Shown: piece after piece, positions 43,696 through 53,141 of the stretch
Layout of the letters: each line of letters opens with the position of its first letter
Numbering within the stretch: the stretch's first letter is position 1
The notes under the pieces: generated by a model
The model's input: only the letters and a program-made list of their open reading frames with translations
The model's database searches: none
Told to the model about the DNA's origin: nothing
Made by a program: the position numbers and the translations under genes
Assembly (NCBI RefSeq): GCF_017652985.1
Contig: NZ_JAGGDJ010000005.1
Span: forward strand, 1-64,000
Source: Paenibacillus artemisiicola
GTDB lineage: Bacteria; Bacillota; Bacilli; Paenibacillales; Paenibacillaceae
Direction: 5' to 3'
Length of the DNA: 64,000 nucleotides

Positions 43696-45294
43696 ATGAC
43701 CATGAGCATTCGGTTTACATATGGGCGCGGCGCGGCCGCCGCGCCGGCCGACGTCGTCGTCGCGTTCGTCGATAAGCGGGGTCTGCGGGCGCAGGACGGA
43801 ACGGACGGGAGCGCCCGCTGGGTTCATCCCGCGCTTGACGAGGCGGTGCGGCAGCATGCCGCGAAGGAGCTGTTCAAGGCCGAGCCGAAGGAGACGCTCG
43901 CGCTGCCGACGCTCGGATTGTATCCGTCGCCGCATGTCGTGTATGTCGGCATCGCCCCGCCGGAGAGCCTGACGGCGGACGGCCTGCGCGACGCGGCGGC
44001 GGCCGCGGCGAAAGCGGCGAAGCGGCTGAAGGCGGCCGCGGTCGAGCTGCTGCTGCCGTGGCGCTTGCCGGCGGCGGAGCTTGGCGCGCCGTCCGCGGAG
44101 CGGGCGGAAGCGGCAGCGGACCGTCCGGCCGTGCCGGCGGCGCGGGCGGCGCAGGCGCTGACCGAGGGGTTCGCGCTCGGCTCGTACGCGCGCACGACCG
44201 CCAAGCAGGACGATGCGAAGCGGAAGGCGGCCGTTACGGACGTCGCGTTCGTTCCGAACGCGGCGGACGCCGAGCCGGACGCCGCTTCCGCGGCCGCGGC
44301 GTGGGGAGCCGGCATTCGCCGCGGCCTCGTCTTCGCCGAAGCCGCGGCGTACGCCCGGGATCTGACGAACCTGCCCGGCGACGCGCTCGTCCCGGCCGGG
44401 CTGGCCGACGAAGCGGCGCGGCTCGCGGCCGCGTACGGCTTCGCCTGCGAAATTATCGACGAGGCGGCCGCGGCGGAGCAGGGGATGGGCGGCTTGATCG
44501 CCGTCGGCAAGGGCAGCGTCAACCCGCCGCGGATGATCGTCATCCGCTACGACGGCGATCCGGACGACGCGGAGCGCTGGGGCATCGTCGGCAAAGGCAT
44601 CACGTTCGACACCGGCGGCATCTCGCTGAAGAAGGGACCGGGCATGGAAGAGATGATCTCCGACATGGGCGGCGCGGCCGCCGTGCTCGGCCTCGTCCGC
44701 CTGTTCGGGGAGCTGAAGCCGAAGCGCAACGCCGTCTTCGTCGTGCCGACGGCGGAGAACATGCCGTCCGACCGGGCGTTCAAGCCCGGGGACGTGCTGA
44801 CGATGATGAACGGCACGACGGTCGAGATCGTCAACACGGACGCCGAGGGCCGGCTCGTGCTGGCCGACGGTCTGACGACGGCGATCCGCGAGGGCGCGAC
44901 GAAGCTGATCGACTTGGCGACGCTGACGGGCGCCGTGCTCGTCGTGCTCGGCGATACCGCGACCGGTTCGGTCACGAACGACGAGCCGCTGCAGGCGCAG
45001 GTCATCGAAGCGGCGAAGAAGGCGGGCGAGCGGATCTGGCCGCTCCCGCCGTATCCGGAATTCCGCCGGCAGCTCGACAGCGAGGCGGCGGACATGAAGA
45101 ACGGCGGCAGCCGGTACGGCGCGGCGAGCATCGGCGGCTTGTTCGTCGGCGCGTTCGCCGAGGATCGGCCATGGGTGCACCTGGACATCGCGGGAACGGC
45201 CTGGCTGGAGCGGGAACGCGCCTGGGAGACGAAGGGCGGAACCGGCGTCATGGTGAGGACGCTCGGCGAGCTGCTCGCGGGCGAAGCGGATTGA
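43696..45294 (+). CDS. pepA: Leucyl aminopeptidase (M17)
   Basis: A 532-aa cytosolic zinc aminopeptidase. The N-domain is Ala-rich; the catalytic C-domain has the metal and active-site residues in VGKGITFDTGGISLKKG and the family signature NTDAEGRLVLADGL, with Arg in that motif. Length is normal. Three close in-frame ATGs exist (43690, 43696, 43702); the one at 43696 lies 6 bases after GGGAGG. An open frame extends to 43516 without support. It is monocistronic. Confidence 0.93.
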   Translation: MTMSIRFTYGRGAAAAPADVVVAFVDKRGLRAQDGTDGSARWVHPALDEAVRQHAAKELFKAEPKETLALPTLGLYPSPHVVYVGIAPPESLTADGLRDAAAAAAKAAKRLKAAAVELLLPWRLPAAELGAPSAERAEAAADRPAVPAARAAQALTEGFALGSYARTTAKQDDAKRKAAVTDVAFVPNAADAEPDAASAAAAWGAGIRRGLVFAEAAAYARDLTNLPGDALVPAGLADEAARLAAAYGFACEIIDEAAAAEQGMGGLIAVGKGSVNPPRMIVIRYDGDPDDAERWGIVGKGITFDTGGISLKKGPGMEEMISDMGGAAAVLGLVRLFGELKPKRNAVFVVPTAENMPSDRAFKPGDVLTMMNGTTVEIVNTDAEGRLVLADGLTTAIREGATKLIDLATLTGAVLVVLGDTATGSVTNDEPLQAQVIEAAKKAGERIWPLPPYPEFRRQLDSEAADMKNGGSRYGAASIGGLFVGAFAEDRPWVHLDIAGTAWLERERAWETKGGTGVMVRTLGELLAGEAD

Positions 45295-45370
45295 AGCCGG
45301 CTGGGCTTGAAGAGCGCGGTTTCGGAAGGAAAACCACGGGCTGCGGGACTTGAGAGAGAAATGACTTGAG

Positions 45371-45461
45371 CCGCGAGATTCCAGGCTGCGAGATTCGAGC
45401 TGCAAGATTTGAACCGCAAGATATGAACCGCTAGATTCGAAACGTTGCCGCGAGATTCGAA
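45371..45461. repeat. Degenerate tandem repeat, 14-16-bp unit
   Basis: Six successive variants of CCGCGAGATTCGAA (for example GCTGCGAGATTCGA, GCTGCAAGATTTGAA, CCGCAAGATATGAA, CCGCTAGATTCGAA) fill the gap behind pepA. They are not in an evident gene. Confidence 0.7.
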
Positions 45462-45565
45462 CATGGCCGGAACGGCTCGCCATCGAAACGCAAGGCTAAC
45501 GACGCAAGCGCAAGTTTGGAAACGCCACATCCGGGAGAACCAACGGGGAGCTGTCATTCGCGGTC

Positions 45566-46595
45566 ATGTCATTTTGGAGTCACGTCATCTCGGTTTTTCG
45601 CCGAAAAAAGCTGTCGGATCAGCGGAGGGGATTGCTGACGTTAATCCTCGAAGGCATTCCGGCCAACATCATCGCCAACCTGCTGGGCGGTCCGATCCTA
45701 ACCATCTATGTCGTTTACCTGGGCGGGACGGCGTCGGACGTCGGGCTGGTCGTCGCGATCCCCGCGCTCGCCAATCTCGTGCAGCTCGTCGCGGCGTTCT
45801 ACATTCAGCGCTTCACGAACCGGAGGCTGCTCCTGTTCGGCTTCGCTGTCGTGCACCGGGCGCTCTGGGCGGCGACGGGCCTCATTCCGTTCCTCGTGCC
45901 GAAGCCGCTGCAGGTCGACGTCTTCATCGGCCTGTTCCTGACGTCCTTCGTGTGCGCCTCCACGAGCTCGGTGTTCTGGACGTCCATCGTCGCGGACATG
46001 GTGCCGGCCCGGATCCGGGGACGGTACTTCGGCATCCGCAACACGATCCATTGGGCGGTGGCCAGCGTCGCGCTGTTGATCGGCGGGCAAATTTTGCAGC
46101 AGCTGGACGAGCGGACCGGATTCGTCATCCTGTACGCCGCAAGCGCGGCCTGCGCCGTCTGGAACGCCGTCGAGCTGTGGCGGTACCCCGATCTGCCGTT
46201 CGTACGGTCGGCCGCGTCGAGCTCCGCCGCGCTGTTCGCGAAGCCGCTGCGGGATACCGGGTACATGAAGGCGACGGCGTTCGTCTCGGCCTTCATCCTG
46301 CTGCAAAACATCGCCGTCCCGCTGTTCTCCTACGTCATGCTCGAGACGCTGGACCTGAGCAAGTGGTGGATCACGGTTATCACGACGGTGCAGATGATCG
46401 TGACGATGTTCAGCTATTATTATTGGGGCAACCTGAACGCCAGGTACGAGACGCGGACGCTGCTGCTGTGGGCGCTGCCGATCTACGGCGGGGCCGTTCG
46501 TGCTGAAGGCGGGAAGCGGGGAGGCAAGCGCGCGGAGCGCGGCCGCAAGCGGCAAGCCGGCGCCAAAGGCGACTACGAAGACGCCGGGCGGTTAA
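45566..46595 (+). pseudogene. MFS transporter with internal deletion and frame change
   Basis: The first 310 residues are a normal MFS protein, with about eight helices and the loop motif VPARIRGRYFGIRN. After LLLWALPIY (about 46485) the frame runs into an Arg/Lys/Gly tail ending at 46603. One frame over, from about 46491, the DNA reads GPFVLKAGSGEASARSAAAS and then a Lys/Pro tail to a TAA at 46593-46595, which looks like the expected end of such a transporter. About four helices are missing. A deletion with frameshift is the simplest reading; an assembly collapse is possible. The substrate is unknown. Confidence 0.7.
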
Positions 46596-46637
46596 TAATC
46601 TAAGGGAGACCACTAACCCTAGAGGAGCGTGATGGCG

Positions 46638-47219
46638 ATGAATAACGCATCGGACGCGACGAGAGTTCCGCCGGGTCAACGGCTGACGAACGGATTTCCC
46701 GTCCTTCATCATGGAGAGGTTCCGTATTACCGCGATATGAGCAAATGGGATTTACGCCTGTTCGGCCTGGTCGAGGAAGAAGCGTGCATTACCTACAACG
46801 CGTTCATGAAGCTGCCGCGCCGAACGTTCGCGAACGACATCCATTGCGTGACGACCTGGTCCAAGCTGGACAACGAATGGGAGGGCGTCGCCGTCGCCGC
46901 GGTGATGGCGCACGTGAAGCCGAAGCCGGAAGCGAAATACGTCATGCTGCACGCGGAACACGGCTGGACGACGAACCTGCCGCTCGCGGATTTTCTGCGC
47001 GACACGTCGTTCTTCGCGATCAAGCATAACGGCGAGATCCTCTCGCCGGAGCACGGCTACCCCGTACGCATGGTCGTGCCGCATCTGTACTTCTGGAAGA
47101 GCGCCAAGTGGCTGCGGGGCGTCGAGTTCATGGCGGCCGACAAGCCGGGCTTCTGGGAGCGGAACGGGTACAACATGTACGGCGATCCATGGAAAGAGCA
47201 ACGATACGATTGGGACTGA
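46638..47219 (+). CDS. Sulfite oxidase-like molybdopterin protein (YuiH type)
   Basis: A protein of about 193 aa with one SUOX-fold molybdenum cofactor domain. The Mo-ligand Cys70 lies in NDIHCVTTWSKLDNEWEGV, and HAEHGWTTNLPL, EHGYPVRMVVPHLYFWKSAK and WERNGYNMYGDPW follow the YuiH/MsrP-like pattern. There is no signal peptide or dimerisation domain, so it is a cytosolic short form. GAGGAG lies upstream of clustered starts (GTG 46629, ATG 46632, ATG 46638). The electron donor or acceptor is not encoded nearby. Confidence 0.87.
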   Translation: MNNASDATRVPPGQRLTNGFPVLHHGEVPYYRDMSKWDLRLFGLVEEEACITYNAFMKLPRRTFANDIHCVTTWSKLDNEWEGVAVAAVMAHVKPKPEAKYVMLHAEHGWTTNLPLADFLRDTSFFAIKHNGEILSPEHGYPVRMVVPHLYFWKSAKWLRGVEFMAADKPGFWERNGYNMYGDPWKEQRYDWD

Positions 47220-47239
47220 ATAACACAAAGCGCGCGAAG

Positions 47240-47278
47240 AAGACCGTCCGGGCGACAGCCGCCCGGGCGGTCTTTTTG
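47240..47278 (+). terminator. Rho-independent terminator
   Basis: AAGACCGTCCGGGCG and CGCCCGGGCGGTCTT pair, followed by T5. Confidence 0.9.
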
Positions 47279-47444
47279 TCTTGCGGCGCGGGGCGCCATC
47301 GTCCTATCGAAGCGCGGCGGCCCGTACCCGTTCCGCCGCCCCGGCAAGCCGCGCGAACGCGCCGATCCGACACCGTGCCCGAACTGACAAATTGCTACAG
47401 AACCGAGCCGGAATGCTTACCCTCCAAATAGTCATTAAGTCTGA

Positions 47445-47473
47445 TTGGTAATTTTAGCCATTTACCGGATAAT
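47445..47473 (+). promoter_or_regulatory. Putative sigma-A promoter
   Basis: TTGGTA, 17 bases, GATAAT, 81 bases before the 1184-aa gene. Confidence 0.55.
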
Positions 47474-47553
47474 GAAGTCGTTCTCCATGCTCAGTCACGC
47501 GTAAGCTGCAACAGGCACACGACAGGAAGGATAACGAAAAGAGGAGGCCGTTT

Positions 47554-50500
47554 ATGGGCACTATTATCGGTCGCGTTTCCCTTCAGCCTGCAGTCGCTCG
47601 ACCCGGGGAATCCGTGAAGATCGAAGTTTTCGACACGCATGACAATTCATTAATCGGCGGGGCGTACGAGGTATCGATCAACGGGACGCCGGGGGCGGTC
47701 CAGTACCTGCAGTTCCCGACCGCCGGCCAGCGCAGGCTCGTCGTGCGGGCGCGCGCCGCCAGCGGCGAGTCGGACCGCGAGGTCGCGCTGCTCGACGTCA
47801 TCGGCGAACCGCTCGCGTTCGCCTCCTATCAGAACGGCAAGGACATCGCCATGATCGGCGTCACCCAGCTGCCGACGAACCCCTACACCGCCGTCCTCTT
47901 CCTTGGCTCCTCCGTCGACACCCGCTCGCCCCATCTGCTCGGCACCGCCCCTTCCGTCTCCCCTCGTCCCGACAAACCGTTCGCGCTCGATTCGACAGCC
48001 GTGCAGCTCGCCGGCAAAGGCGCGCTGAGCCGCGTCATGCTCGCCAACTCGCAGGCCCTGCGCCAGGTGGAAACGAAGCGCCTGGTCAACACGCGTCTCA
48101 AGCCCGCGATCGCGCCGGCGGAGCGGCTGCCGCTCCGGCGTCCGCCCCAGGCGACGACCCGGCGGATGGTCGGCGCGGTGTACGACCTGACGACGATCGA
48201 CGTGAAGGACGCGCTGAAGCGCGCCGCGACGACAACGCCGTTGGAATACGAGTGGGACTTCGGCGACGGCACGAAGGCGACGACGCGCACGCCGATGGTC
48301 AGCCACGATTATTTCGCCGCCATCGACCACGCGACGGGAGTCGGCCAGTTCACGGTCAGCTGCTGGGCCAAAGCCTCGGGCGTCCTCGTCAAGCGGACGC
48401 TGACGATCCATTCCGCCTACGCCATCTGCAAGCGCGGCGGCACCGTCGTCCCGCATACGTCCGCCGAGCTCTTCGCCCGGAAACGCTACAACATGCTGAG
48501 CGGCACGTTCACCGTACATAACGTCGAAGACGAACCGATCGTGCTGGATCGCTTCTCCGTCACGCCGAACGCCGACGACGCGGAAGGGGTCGCGCTGCCG
48601 CGCCCGTTCGTCGCGCTGCGCCAGCCCGTTACCGTCGCGCCCCGTTCCAAGTCGATGATCGGCGTCAACGTGCCGTTCGTCGCGGACAATCCGCAGGCCG
48701 GCGAGCTGCGCTACGACGTCAAGGGCTTCTCGGTGCTGTACGCGGGAACGGTCGGCGCGCATCCCGTGCGCTGCGGCGTCGCGTTCGACGTGCCCGTGCC
48801 GGAGTGGAACAAGAAGCCGGAGCCGCTCCTCCGGCTGCCGGAGGTGCCGAACCAGGAGCGGAAGCCGTGGCCGTGGGAGATCGTCCAAGGCAAGCTGGAC
48901 GCCGCGGCGAATCCGATACTGGACGCCTCGCAGGCGGGCCATGCCATACTCGACGCGAAGACGGGCACGCTCGCCGTGTCGCTCGGAACGCTGAACGGCG
49001 GCGCGGCCGCGCTGTCGAGGGACAAAGCGATGCAGGTCATGCAAAGCGTGTTCGCGCCGGCCGAAGCGGCGATCGAGACAAGGCGGGCCGCGGCGCCGGC
49101 AGCGACGCCCCTCCAACTCCGCAAGCTGCAGCCGGAGCAGCTCACGCTGAAGGACATCGCGGTCCGCCCGCTGCCGAACGTGCCGGTGCGCAACGTGCTG
49201 AACGGTTTGGGCGGCGTCCACGCGCTCTCGGGTCCGCCGCTTCCGGGCATGATCGCCGAAGGGCAGATTTGCGACCCGGATAATTTGACCGAGGACGAAT
49301 TGGCGAAAGCCGAGAAGGGCCAGCTGGTCTGCCAGCTGACGAGCGAAACGACGGACGTCACGATGCCGGCCCGCTGGATGAACGCGCGCAAAGGCGACGT
49401 GATCCTGTCCCCGGGCGGCGACGGCATCATCGGCGGTTTGATGCTGAACGTGAGACCGGCGCAGTGGTACAGCCATTCCGGCATCATGACGCGCAACTAC
49501 GACGAGATCACGCACAGCACGGGCAGCCAGAAACGCCTCATGGACCATCTGGTCGGCATCGTGTCCGGCTCGGACGGATTCGACCCGCACGTGCTCAAAT
49601 ACATCTGGCCCGGGGCGATCACGCAGACCGTGCAGCATTCCATCGAAGGCGAGAATTTCCCGGATCCCGAGTACGACAAGACGTATTCCGTCTCCGCGTT
49701 CGGGCCGCACACCGTCGGGGTCACGCATAACGACAAGCTCGTCATGATCCCGCCGCTCGTCCTGAAGCCTGACCCGATGCAGGAGACGCCGGCCGTGCGC
49801 ACGGCGCTGCACGCGATCGCGACGGACGCGCGCAACGACGCGGGACGGCCGGGCGTGAAGCCGAAATATCATTACCGCTGGTACTGCTACACCGATCCGA
49901 CGATCGGCCAAGGCGAGCCGGAAGGGCCGGACGCCGGCTGGGCGGCCGGCACGCATCCGTCCGTGTGCTCGTCCTACATTTGGATGCACGCCAAGGCGCG
50001 GGGCGCGCATCTCGAAACGAGCCAGGCGCTGGTCACGCCGACCGACCTGGAGCCGGAAGATATCGCGACCGAGGCGACGGTCCGGCCGACGACGCCCGAC
50101 GGCCTGTACACGTATTCCGCGCAGGAGCGGTCGGACGCCGCGTATTGGCTGTACGACACCGTCTACAACCAGGCGTACGAGCTGGCCGGCTGGTTCGGCG
50201 AGATACTGACCGACGGCGCGGACGACGTCGCCAACCAATTCTTGAACGCGTTCGCCAACGACGACGCCGACGGCAAAGACAGCACGGCCTGGCAGAACGT
50301 CACCGACGCGGACGCCGTCTCGCCGGACGACATGCTGTGGTGGGACGGTCCGGCGCGCGGCGGGCTGTACGGCTTCGCGGAGCCGGCGATTTATCGCGAG
50401 CCGCGGGTCGAGAGCTACACGGTCAGCCGGTGGAAGAAGGTGCTGAGCCGCGGAACCGTGCACGGCCATGTGTACGCGGACGGCGCCCCGGTCGCCGGGG

Positions 50501-51108
50501 CGCTGGTCCAGGTGTTCGACGGCAAATCCGCGTTCACGGGAGACGACGGCGGCTATTCGCTCAAGGACGTGCCGCTCGGCGATTATCAGCTTCGCGCGTC
50601 GAAGACGATCGACGGCAACCTGTATGCCGCGCAGGTCCATATCGCTTTGCACGCCGAGGACCTCGTCGCGGACGTGCAGCTGCAGCCGCCGTCGGACCGG
50701 TTCCGGATCGCGCAGGTATTCATCGACTTCTGGGGCCGCGACGAGGAGAACTTCGGATCCGACGAAATCAAAGACCCCGGCCCGGAATATTTCGAGCTCG
50801 AGCTGGGACCGGATAAGCTCGTCAATACGGCGACGCGGACGTACAAATGGGGCGGCGAGGTGCGCCTGGAGTACAAATTCACCGTGCGCCTGCTGCTGAA
50901 CAATACCATCGACGTCGAGGTGCAGGGCACGTTGTACGAGGGAACGAGCGAAGACAACCACGATCTCGACGGCCAAGGCGGCCTGACCTTCCAGGCCGGC
51001 GTCGGGCAGACGACGGGCGCGACGCTGACGATCACGAATACGGACGAGGACGACGATGACGCGGGCGTGCTGAGCATCTCGGTCAAGAACGTCCGCAACA
51101 CGAACTGA
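47554..51108 (+). CDS. Large PKD / permuted-papain / CarboxypepD_reg protein
   Basis: An 1184-aa protein with no signal peptide or membrane helix. Residues 5-95 look Ig-like. A PKD-type domain lies at about 225-285 (YEWDFGDGTKATT). A long middle part follows with Pro-rich linkers. From 608, ARKGDVILSPGG and WYSHSGIMTRNYDEITHST (His641) with HPSVCSSYIW (Cys805) match the circularly permuted papain-like YiiX/NlpC-P60 superfamily, where His precedes Cys. Residues 965-1045 are a carboxypeptidase-regulatory beta-sandwich (HGHVYADGAPVAGALVQVFD). An unassigned beta-rich end of 130 residues follows. AGAGGAGG precedes the ATG. It is monocistronic. Such hydrolases cut peptide, acyl or amide bonds; substrate and export route are unknown. 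Confidence 0.78.
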   Translation: MGTIIGRVSLQPAVARPGESVKIEVFDTHDNSLIGGAYEVSINGTPGAVQYLQFPTAGQRRLVVRARAASGESDREVALLDVIGEPLAFASYQNGKDIAMIGVTQLPTNPYTAVLFLGSSVDTRSPHLLGTAPSVSPRPDKPFALDSTAVQLAGKGALSRVMLANSQALRQVETKRLVNTRLKPAIAPAERLPLRRPPQATTRRMVGAVYDLTTIDVKDALKRAATTTPLEYEWDFGDGTKATTRTPMVSHDYFAAIDHATGVGQFTVSCWAKASGVLVKRTLTIHSAYAICKRGGTVVPHTSAELFARKRYNMLSGTFTVHNVEDEPIVLDRFSVTPNADDAEGVALPRPFVALRQPVTVAPRSKSMIGVNVPFVADNPQAGELRYDVKGFSVLYAGTVGAHPVRCGVAFDVPVPEWNKKPEPLLRLPEVPNQERKPWPWEIVQGKLDAAANPILDASQAGHAILDAKTGTLAVSLGTLNGGAAALSRDKAMQVMQSVFAPAEAAIETRRAAAPAATPLQLRKLQPEQLTLKDIAVRPLPNVPVRNVLNGLGGVHALSGPPLPGMIAEGQICDPDNLTEDELAKAEKGQLVCQLTSETTDVTMPARWMNARKGDVILSPGGDGIIGGLMLNVRPAQWYSHSGIMTRNYDEITHSTGSQKRLMDHLVGIVSGSDGFDPHVLKYIWPGAITQTVQHSIEGENFPDPEYDKTYSVSAFGPHTVGVTHNDKLVMIPPLVLKPDPMQETPAVRTALHAIATDARNDAGRPGVKPKYHYRWYCYTDPTIGQGEPEGPDAGWAAGTHPSVCSSYIWMHAKARGAHLETSQALVTPTDLEPEDIATEATVRPTTPDGLYTYSAQERSDAAYWLYDTVYNQAYELAGWFGEILTDGADDVANQFLNAFANDDADGKDSTAWQNVTDADAVSPDDMLWWDGPARGGLYGFAEPAIYREPRVESYTVSRWKKVLSRGTVHGHVYADGAPVAGALVQVFDGKSAFTGDDGGYSLKDVPLGDYQLRASKTIDGNLYAAQVHIALHAEDLVADVQLQPPSDRFRIAQVFIDFWGRDEENFGSDEIKDPGPEYFELELGPDKLVNTATRTYKWGGEVRLEYKFTVRLLLNNTIDVEVQGTLYEGTSEDNHDLDGQGGLTFQAGVGQTTGATLTITNTDEDDDDAGVLSISVKNVRNTN

Positions 51109-51169
51109 CGGCAAGCCTGCCCGCATGACGGAAGGCGCATGGCCGCCGGCGGCCGTTCGCGGCCGGGGG

Positions 51170-51200
51170 AAAAGAGAAGCCCGCCCGGGGCTTCTCTTTT
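51170..51200 (+). terminator. Rho-independent terminator
   Basis: AAAAGAGAAGCCC and GGGGCTTCTCTTTT pair with a short loop. Confidence 0.88.
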
Positions 51201-51298
51201 CGCTTGCCGGCGCGCCGCGCTGATTCAATCCGCGCGCCGGGAGATTAAAGCGTGTGTAAAGGCAGGCCGATCGGCCGATCCGAAAGGGAGGAATACCC

Positions 51299-52924
51299 AT
51301 GACAACCGTGCAAGTCCGGCAAAACGAAGTAGCGGAGCTGACGTTCGAGGCCGCCGTCGCGTACGAGGATCCGTTCAATCACGTCCGGCTCGAAGCGTTC
51401 GTCTCGACGCCGGGCGGCGAGACGCTGCGGGTGCCCGGCTACTGGGCCGGCGGCAGCGCGTGGAAGATTCGCTACGCGTCGCCCGAGATCGGCGAGCACC
51501 GCGTCATCACGAAGTGCTCGACTCACCGCGACGAAGGCTTGGATGCGCGGGCCGCGACGGTCGTCGTCGAGGCGTACGAAGGCGACAATCCGCTCTACAA
51601 GCACGGCGCCGTGCGGGCCGCCGCGGGGCGCTCCTGCTTGGAGCACGCCGACGGCACGCCGTTCTTCTGGCTCGCGGACACGTGGTGGATGTCGCTGACG
51701 GACCGGCTGCGGTGGCCGGACGATTTTCGGTGGCTCGCGGAGGACCGGATCGCGAAGGGCTTCACCGCCGTGCAGGTCGTGGCGGGCCTCTACCCCGACA
51801 TGGGGCCGTTCGACGCGCGCGGCGCCAACGAAGGCGGCCAGTCGTGGGAAGCGGACTTCGCGCGGATCAATCCGGCGTTCTTCGACGCGGCGGACCGCAA
51901 GCTCGCCTACATGGTCGAGCAGGGCCTAATGCCGTGTCTCGTCGGCTGCTGGGGCTATTATTTGGATTTCGCCGGGAAGGACAAGCTCCGCCGGCACTGG
52001 GAGTACCTCGTCGCCCGCTATGGCGCGTATCCGCTCATGTGGTGCGTCGCCGGCGAGGCGAACATGCCGTATTATCAATGGGACGCGTTCAAGGACGCGG
52101 GGAAAAAAGCGGCGTACATGGCGCGGCATAAGGTCGAGTGGACGGAAATGGCGGCCTATATCCGATCGATCGATCCGTTCGGGCGCGGGCTGACGATCCA
52201 TCCGACGGAATACGGCCACGAGATGGTCGAGGACGCGTCGGTGCTCGATCTGGACATGCTCCAGACCGGCCATTCCGGGATGCTGACCGTCGAGCGCACG
52301 ACCGCCCGCATCCAAGCCGCCGTCGCCCGGGAGCCGAAGACGCCGGTCATCAACGCGGAAGCCTGCTACGAAGGCATCGGCGGGACGAGCCTGGCGGACG
52401 TGCAGCGGATGCTGTTCTGGAACTGCGTGCTGAACGGCGCCTGCGGCCATACGTACGGGGCGAACGGCATCTGGCAGGTGAACGACGAGGAGCAGCCGTA
52501 CGGCGCCTCGCCGACGGGCATCGCGTGGGGGCACGTCTTCTGGAAGGAAGCGGCCGCGCTGCCGGGCTCGAAGCAGGTCGGCCTGAGCAAGCGGCTGCTC
52601 GCGCGCTACGATTGGTGGCGGTTCGAGCGGCATCCGGAATGGCTGAACCCCGTGCCTGACGACGCCGACGTCTATGCGCGCCCGTACGCGGCGGGCATTC
52701 CGGGCGAGGTGCGGATCGTCTACGCGCCGATTCATTCGGTGTTTCCGGGGCTGACCGTGCGGGAACTGGAGCCGGACGTTCCGTACCGCGCGTTCCTGTT
52801 CGATCCGGCGACGGGCGAGGAATACGACCTTGGGCGCATCGTGCCGGAAGCCGGCGGCACGTGGCCGACCGGTTCGCTGCCGGTCTTCCACGATTGGGTG
52901 CTGGTGCTGGAGCGCGCGAGCTGA
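51299..52924 (+). CDS. Apiosidase-like glycoside hydrolase (DUF5060/DUF4038)
   Basis: A 541-aa protein. Residues 1-100 are a DUF5060-like beta-sandwich (ELTFEAAVAYEDPFNHVRLE), residues 115-440 a TIM barrel of the DUF4038/GH140 type (PFFWLADTWWMSL), with candidate acids in MWCVAGEANMPYYQW and TPVINAEACYEGI, and the end a small beta-domain. It has no signal peptide, so it should act on imported oligosaccharides. GGGAGGAATACCC precedes the ATG. The exact glycan (pectin side chain or similar) is inferred from the family only. It lies between the 1184-aa gene and the convergent GH81 gene. Confidence 0.83.
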   Translation: MTTVQVRQNEVAELTFEAAVAYEDPFNHVRLEAFVSTPGGETLRVPGYWAGGSAWKIRYASPEIGEHRVITKCSTHRDEGLDARAATVVVEAYEGDNPLYKHGAVRAAAGRSCLEHADGTPFFWLADTWWMSLTDRLRWPDDFRWLAEDRIAKGFTAVQVVAGLYPDMGPFDARGANEGGQSWEADFARINPAFFDAADRKLAYMVEQGLMPCLVGCWGYYLDFAGKDKLRRHWEYLVARYGAYPLMWCVAGEANMPYYQWDAFKDAGKKAAYMARHKVEWTEMAAYIRSIDPFGRGLTIHPTEYGHEMVEDASVLDLDMLQTGHSGMLTVERTTARIQAAVAREPKTPVINAEACYEGIGGTSLADVQRMLFWNCVLNGACGHTYGANGIWQVNDEEQPYGASPTGIAWGHVFWKEAAALPGSKQVGLSKRLLARYDWWRFERHPEWLNPVPDDADVYARPYAAGIPGEVRIVYAPIHSVFPGLTVRELEPDVPYRAFLFDPATGEEYDLGRIVPEAGGTWPTGSLPVFHDWVLVLERAS

Positions 52925-53060
52925 CGGGGGAGCGGACGGCTTTAGGCGAGATTGGCTTCCGGCCCATCGACGAGAACTCGGCGCATGAACGGAATTGAAC
53001 GCGCTCCGAACAAGGCGTATGAACGCAAGAGAGTCAACGACGTAATGGATAACGCAAACG

Positions 53061-53104
53061 AAAAAAGGGCCGGAGACCGCCAGATTCAGGCGGCTCCGGC
53101 CCTT
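53061..53104 (-). terminator. Terminator of the GH81 gene
   Basis: On the minus strand AAGGGCCGGAGCCGCC pairs with GGCGGTCTCCGGCCCTT and is followed by T6. A second perfect hairpin, GCAAGCGAAGC/GCTTCGCTTGC, lies at 53108-53135. Confidence 0.9.
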
Positions 53105-53141
53105 GCCGCAAGCGAAGCGATAAGGCTTCGCTTGCGAGGGA

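Larger units (their letters stand above)
47220..47553. other. 334-base gap: terminator, then promoter of the 1184-aa gene
   Basis: Contains the terminator at 47240-47278 and the promoter at 47445-47473. Between them lies GC-rich sequence without a recognisable element. Confidence 0.5.

Noticed and set aside
47650..51378. A 1242-codon open frame opposite the 1184-aa gene
   Set aside because: Same antisense artefact of third-position GC; no recognisable domains and no ribosome site.
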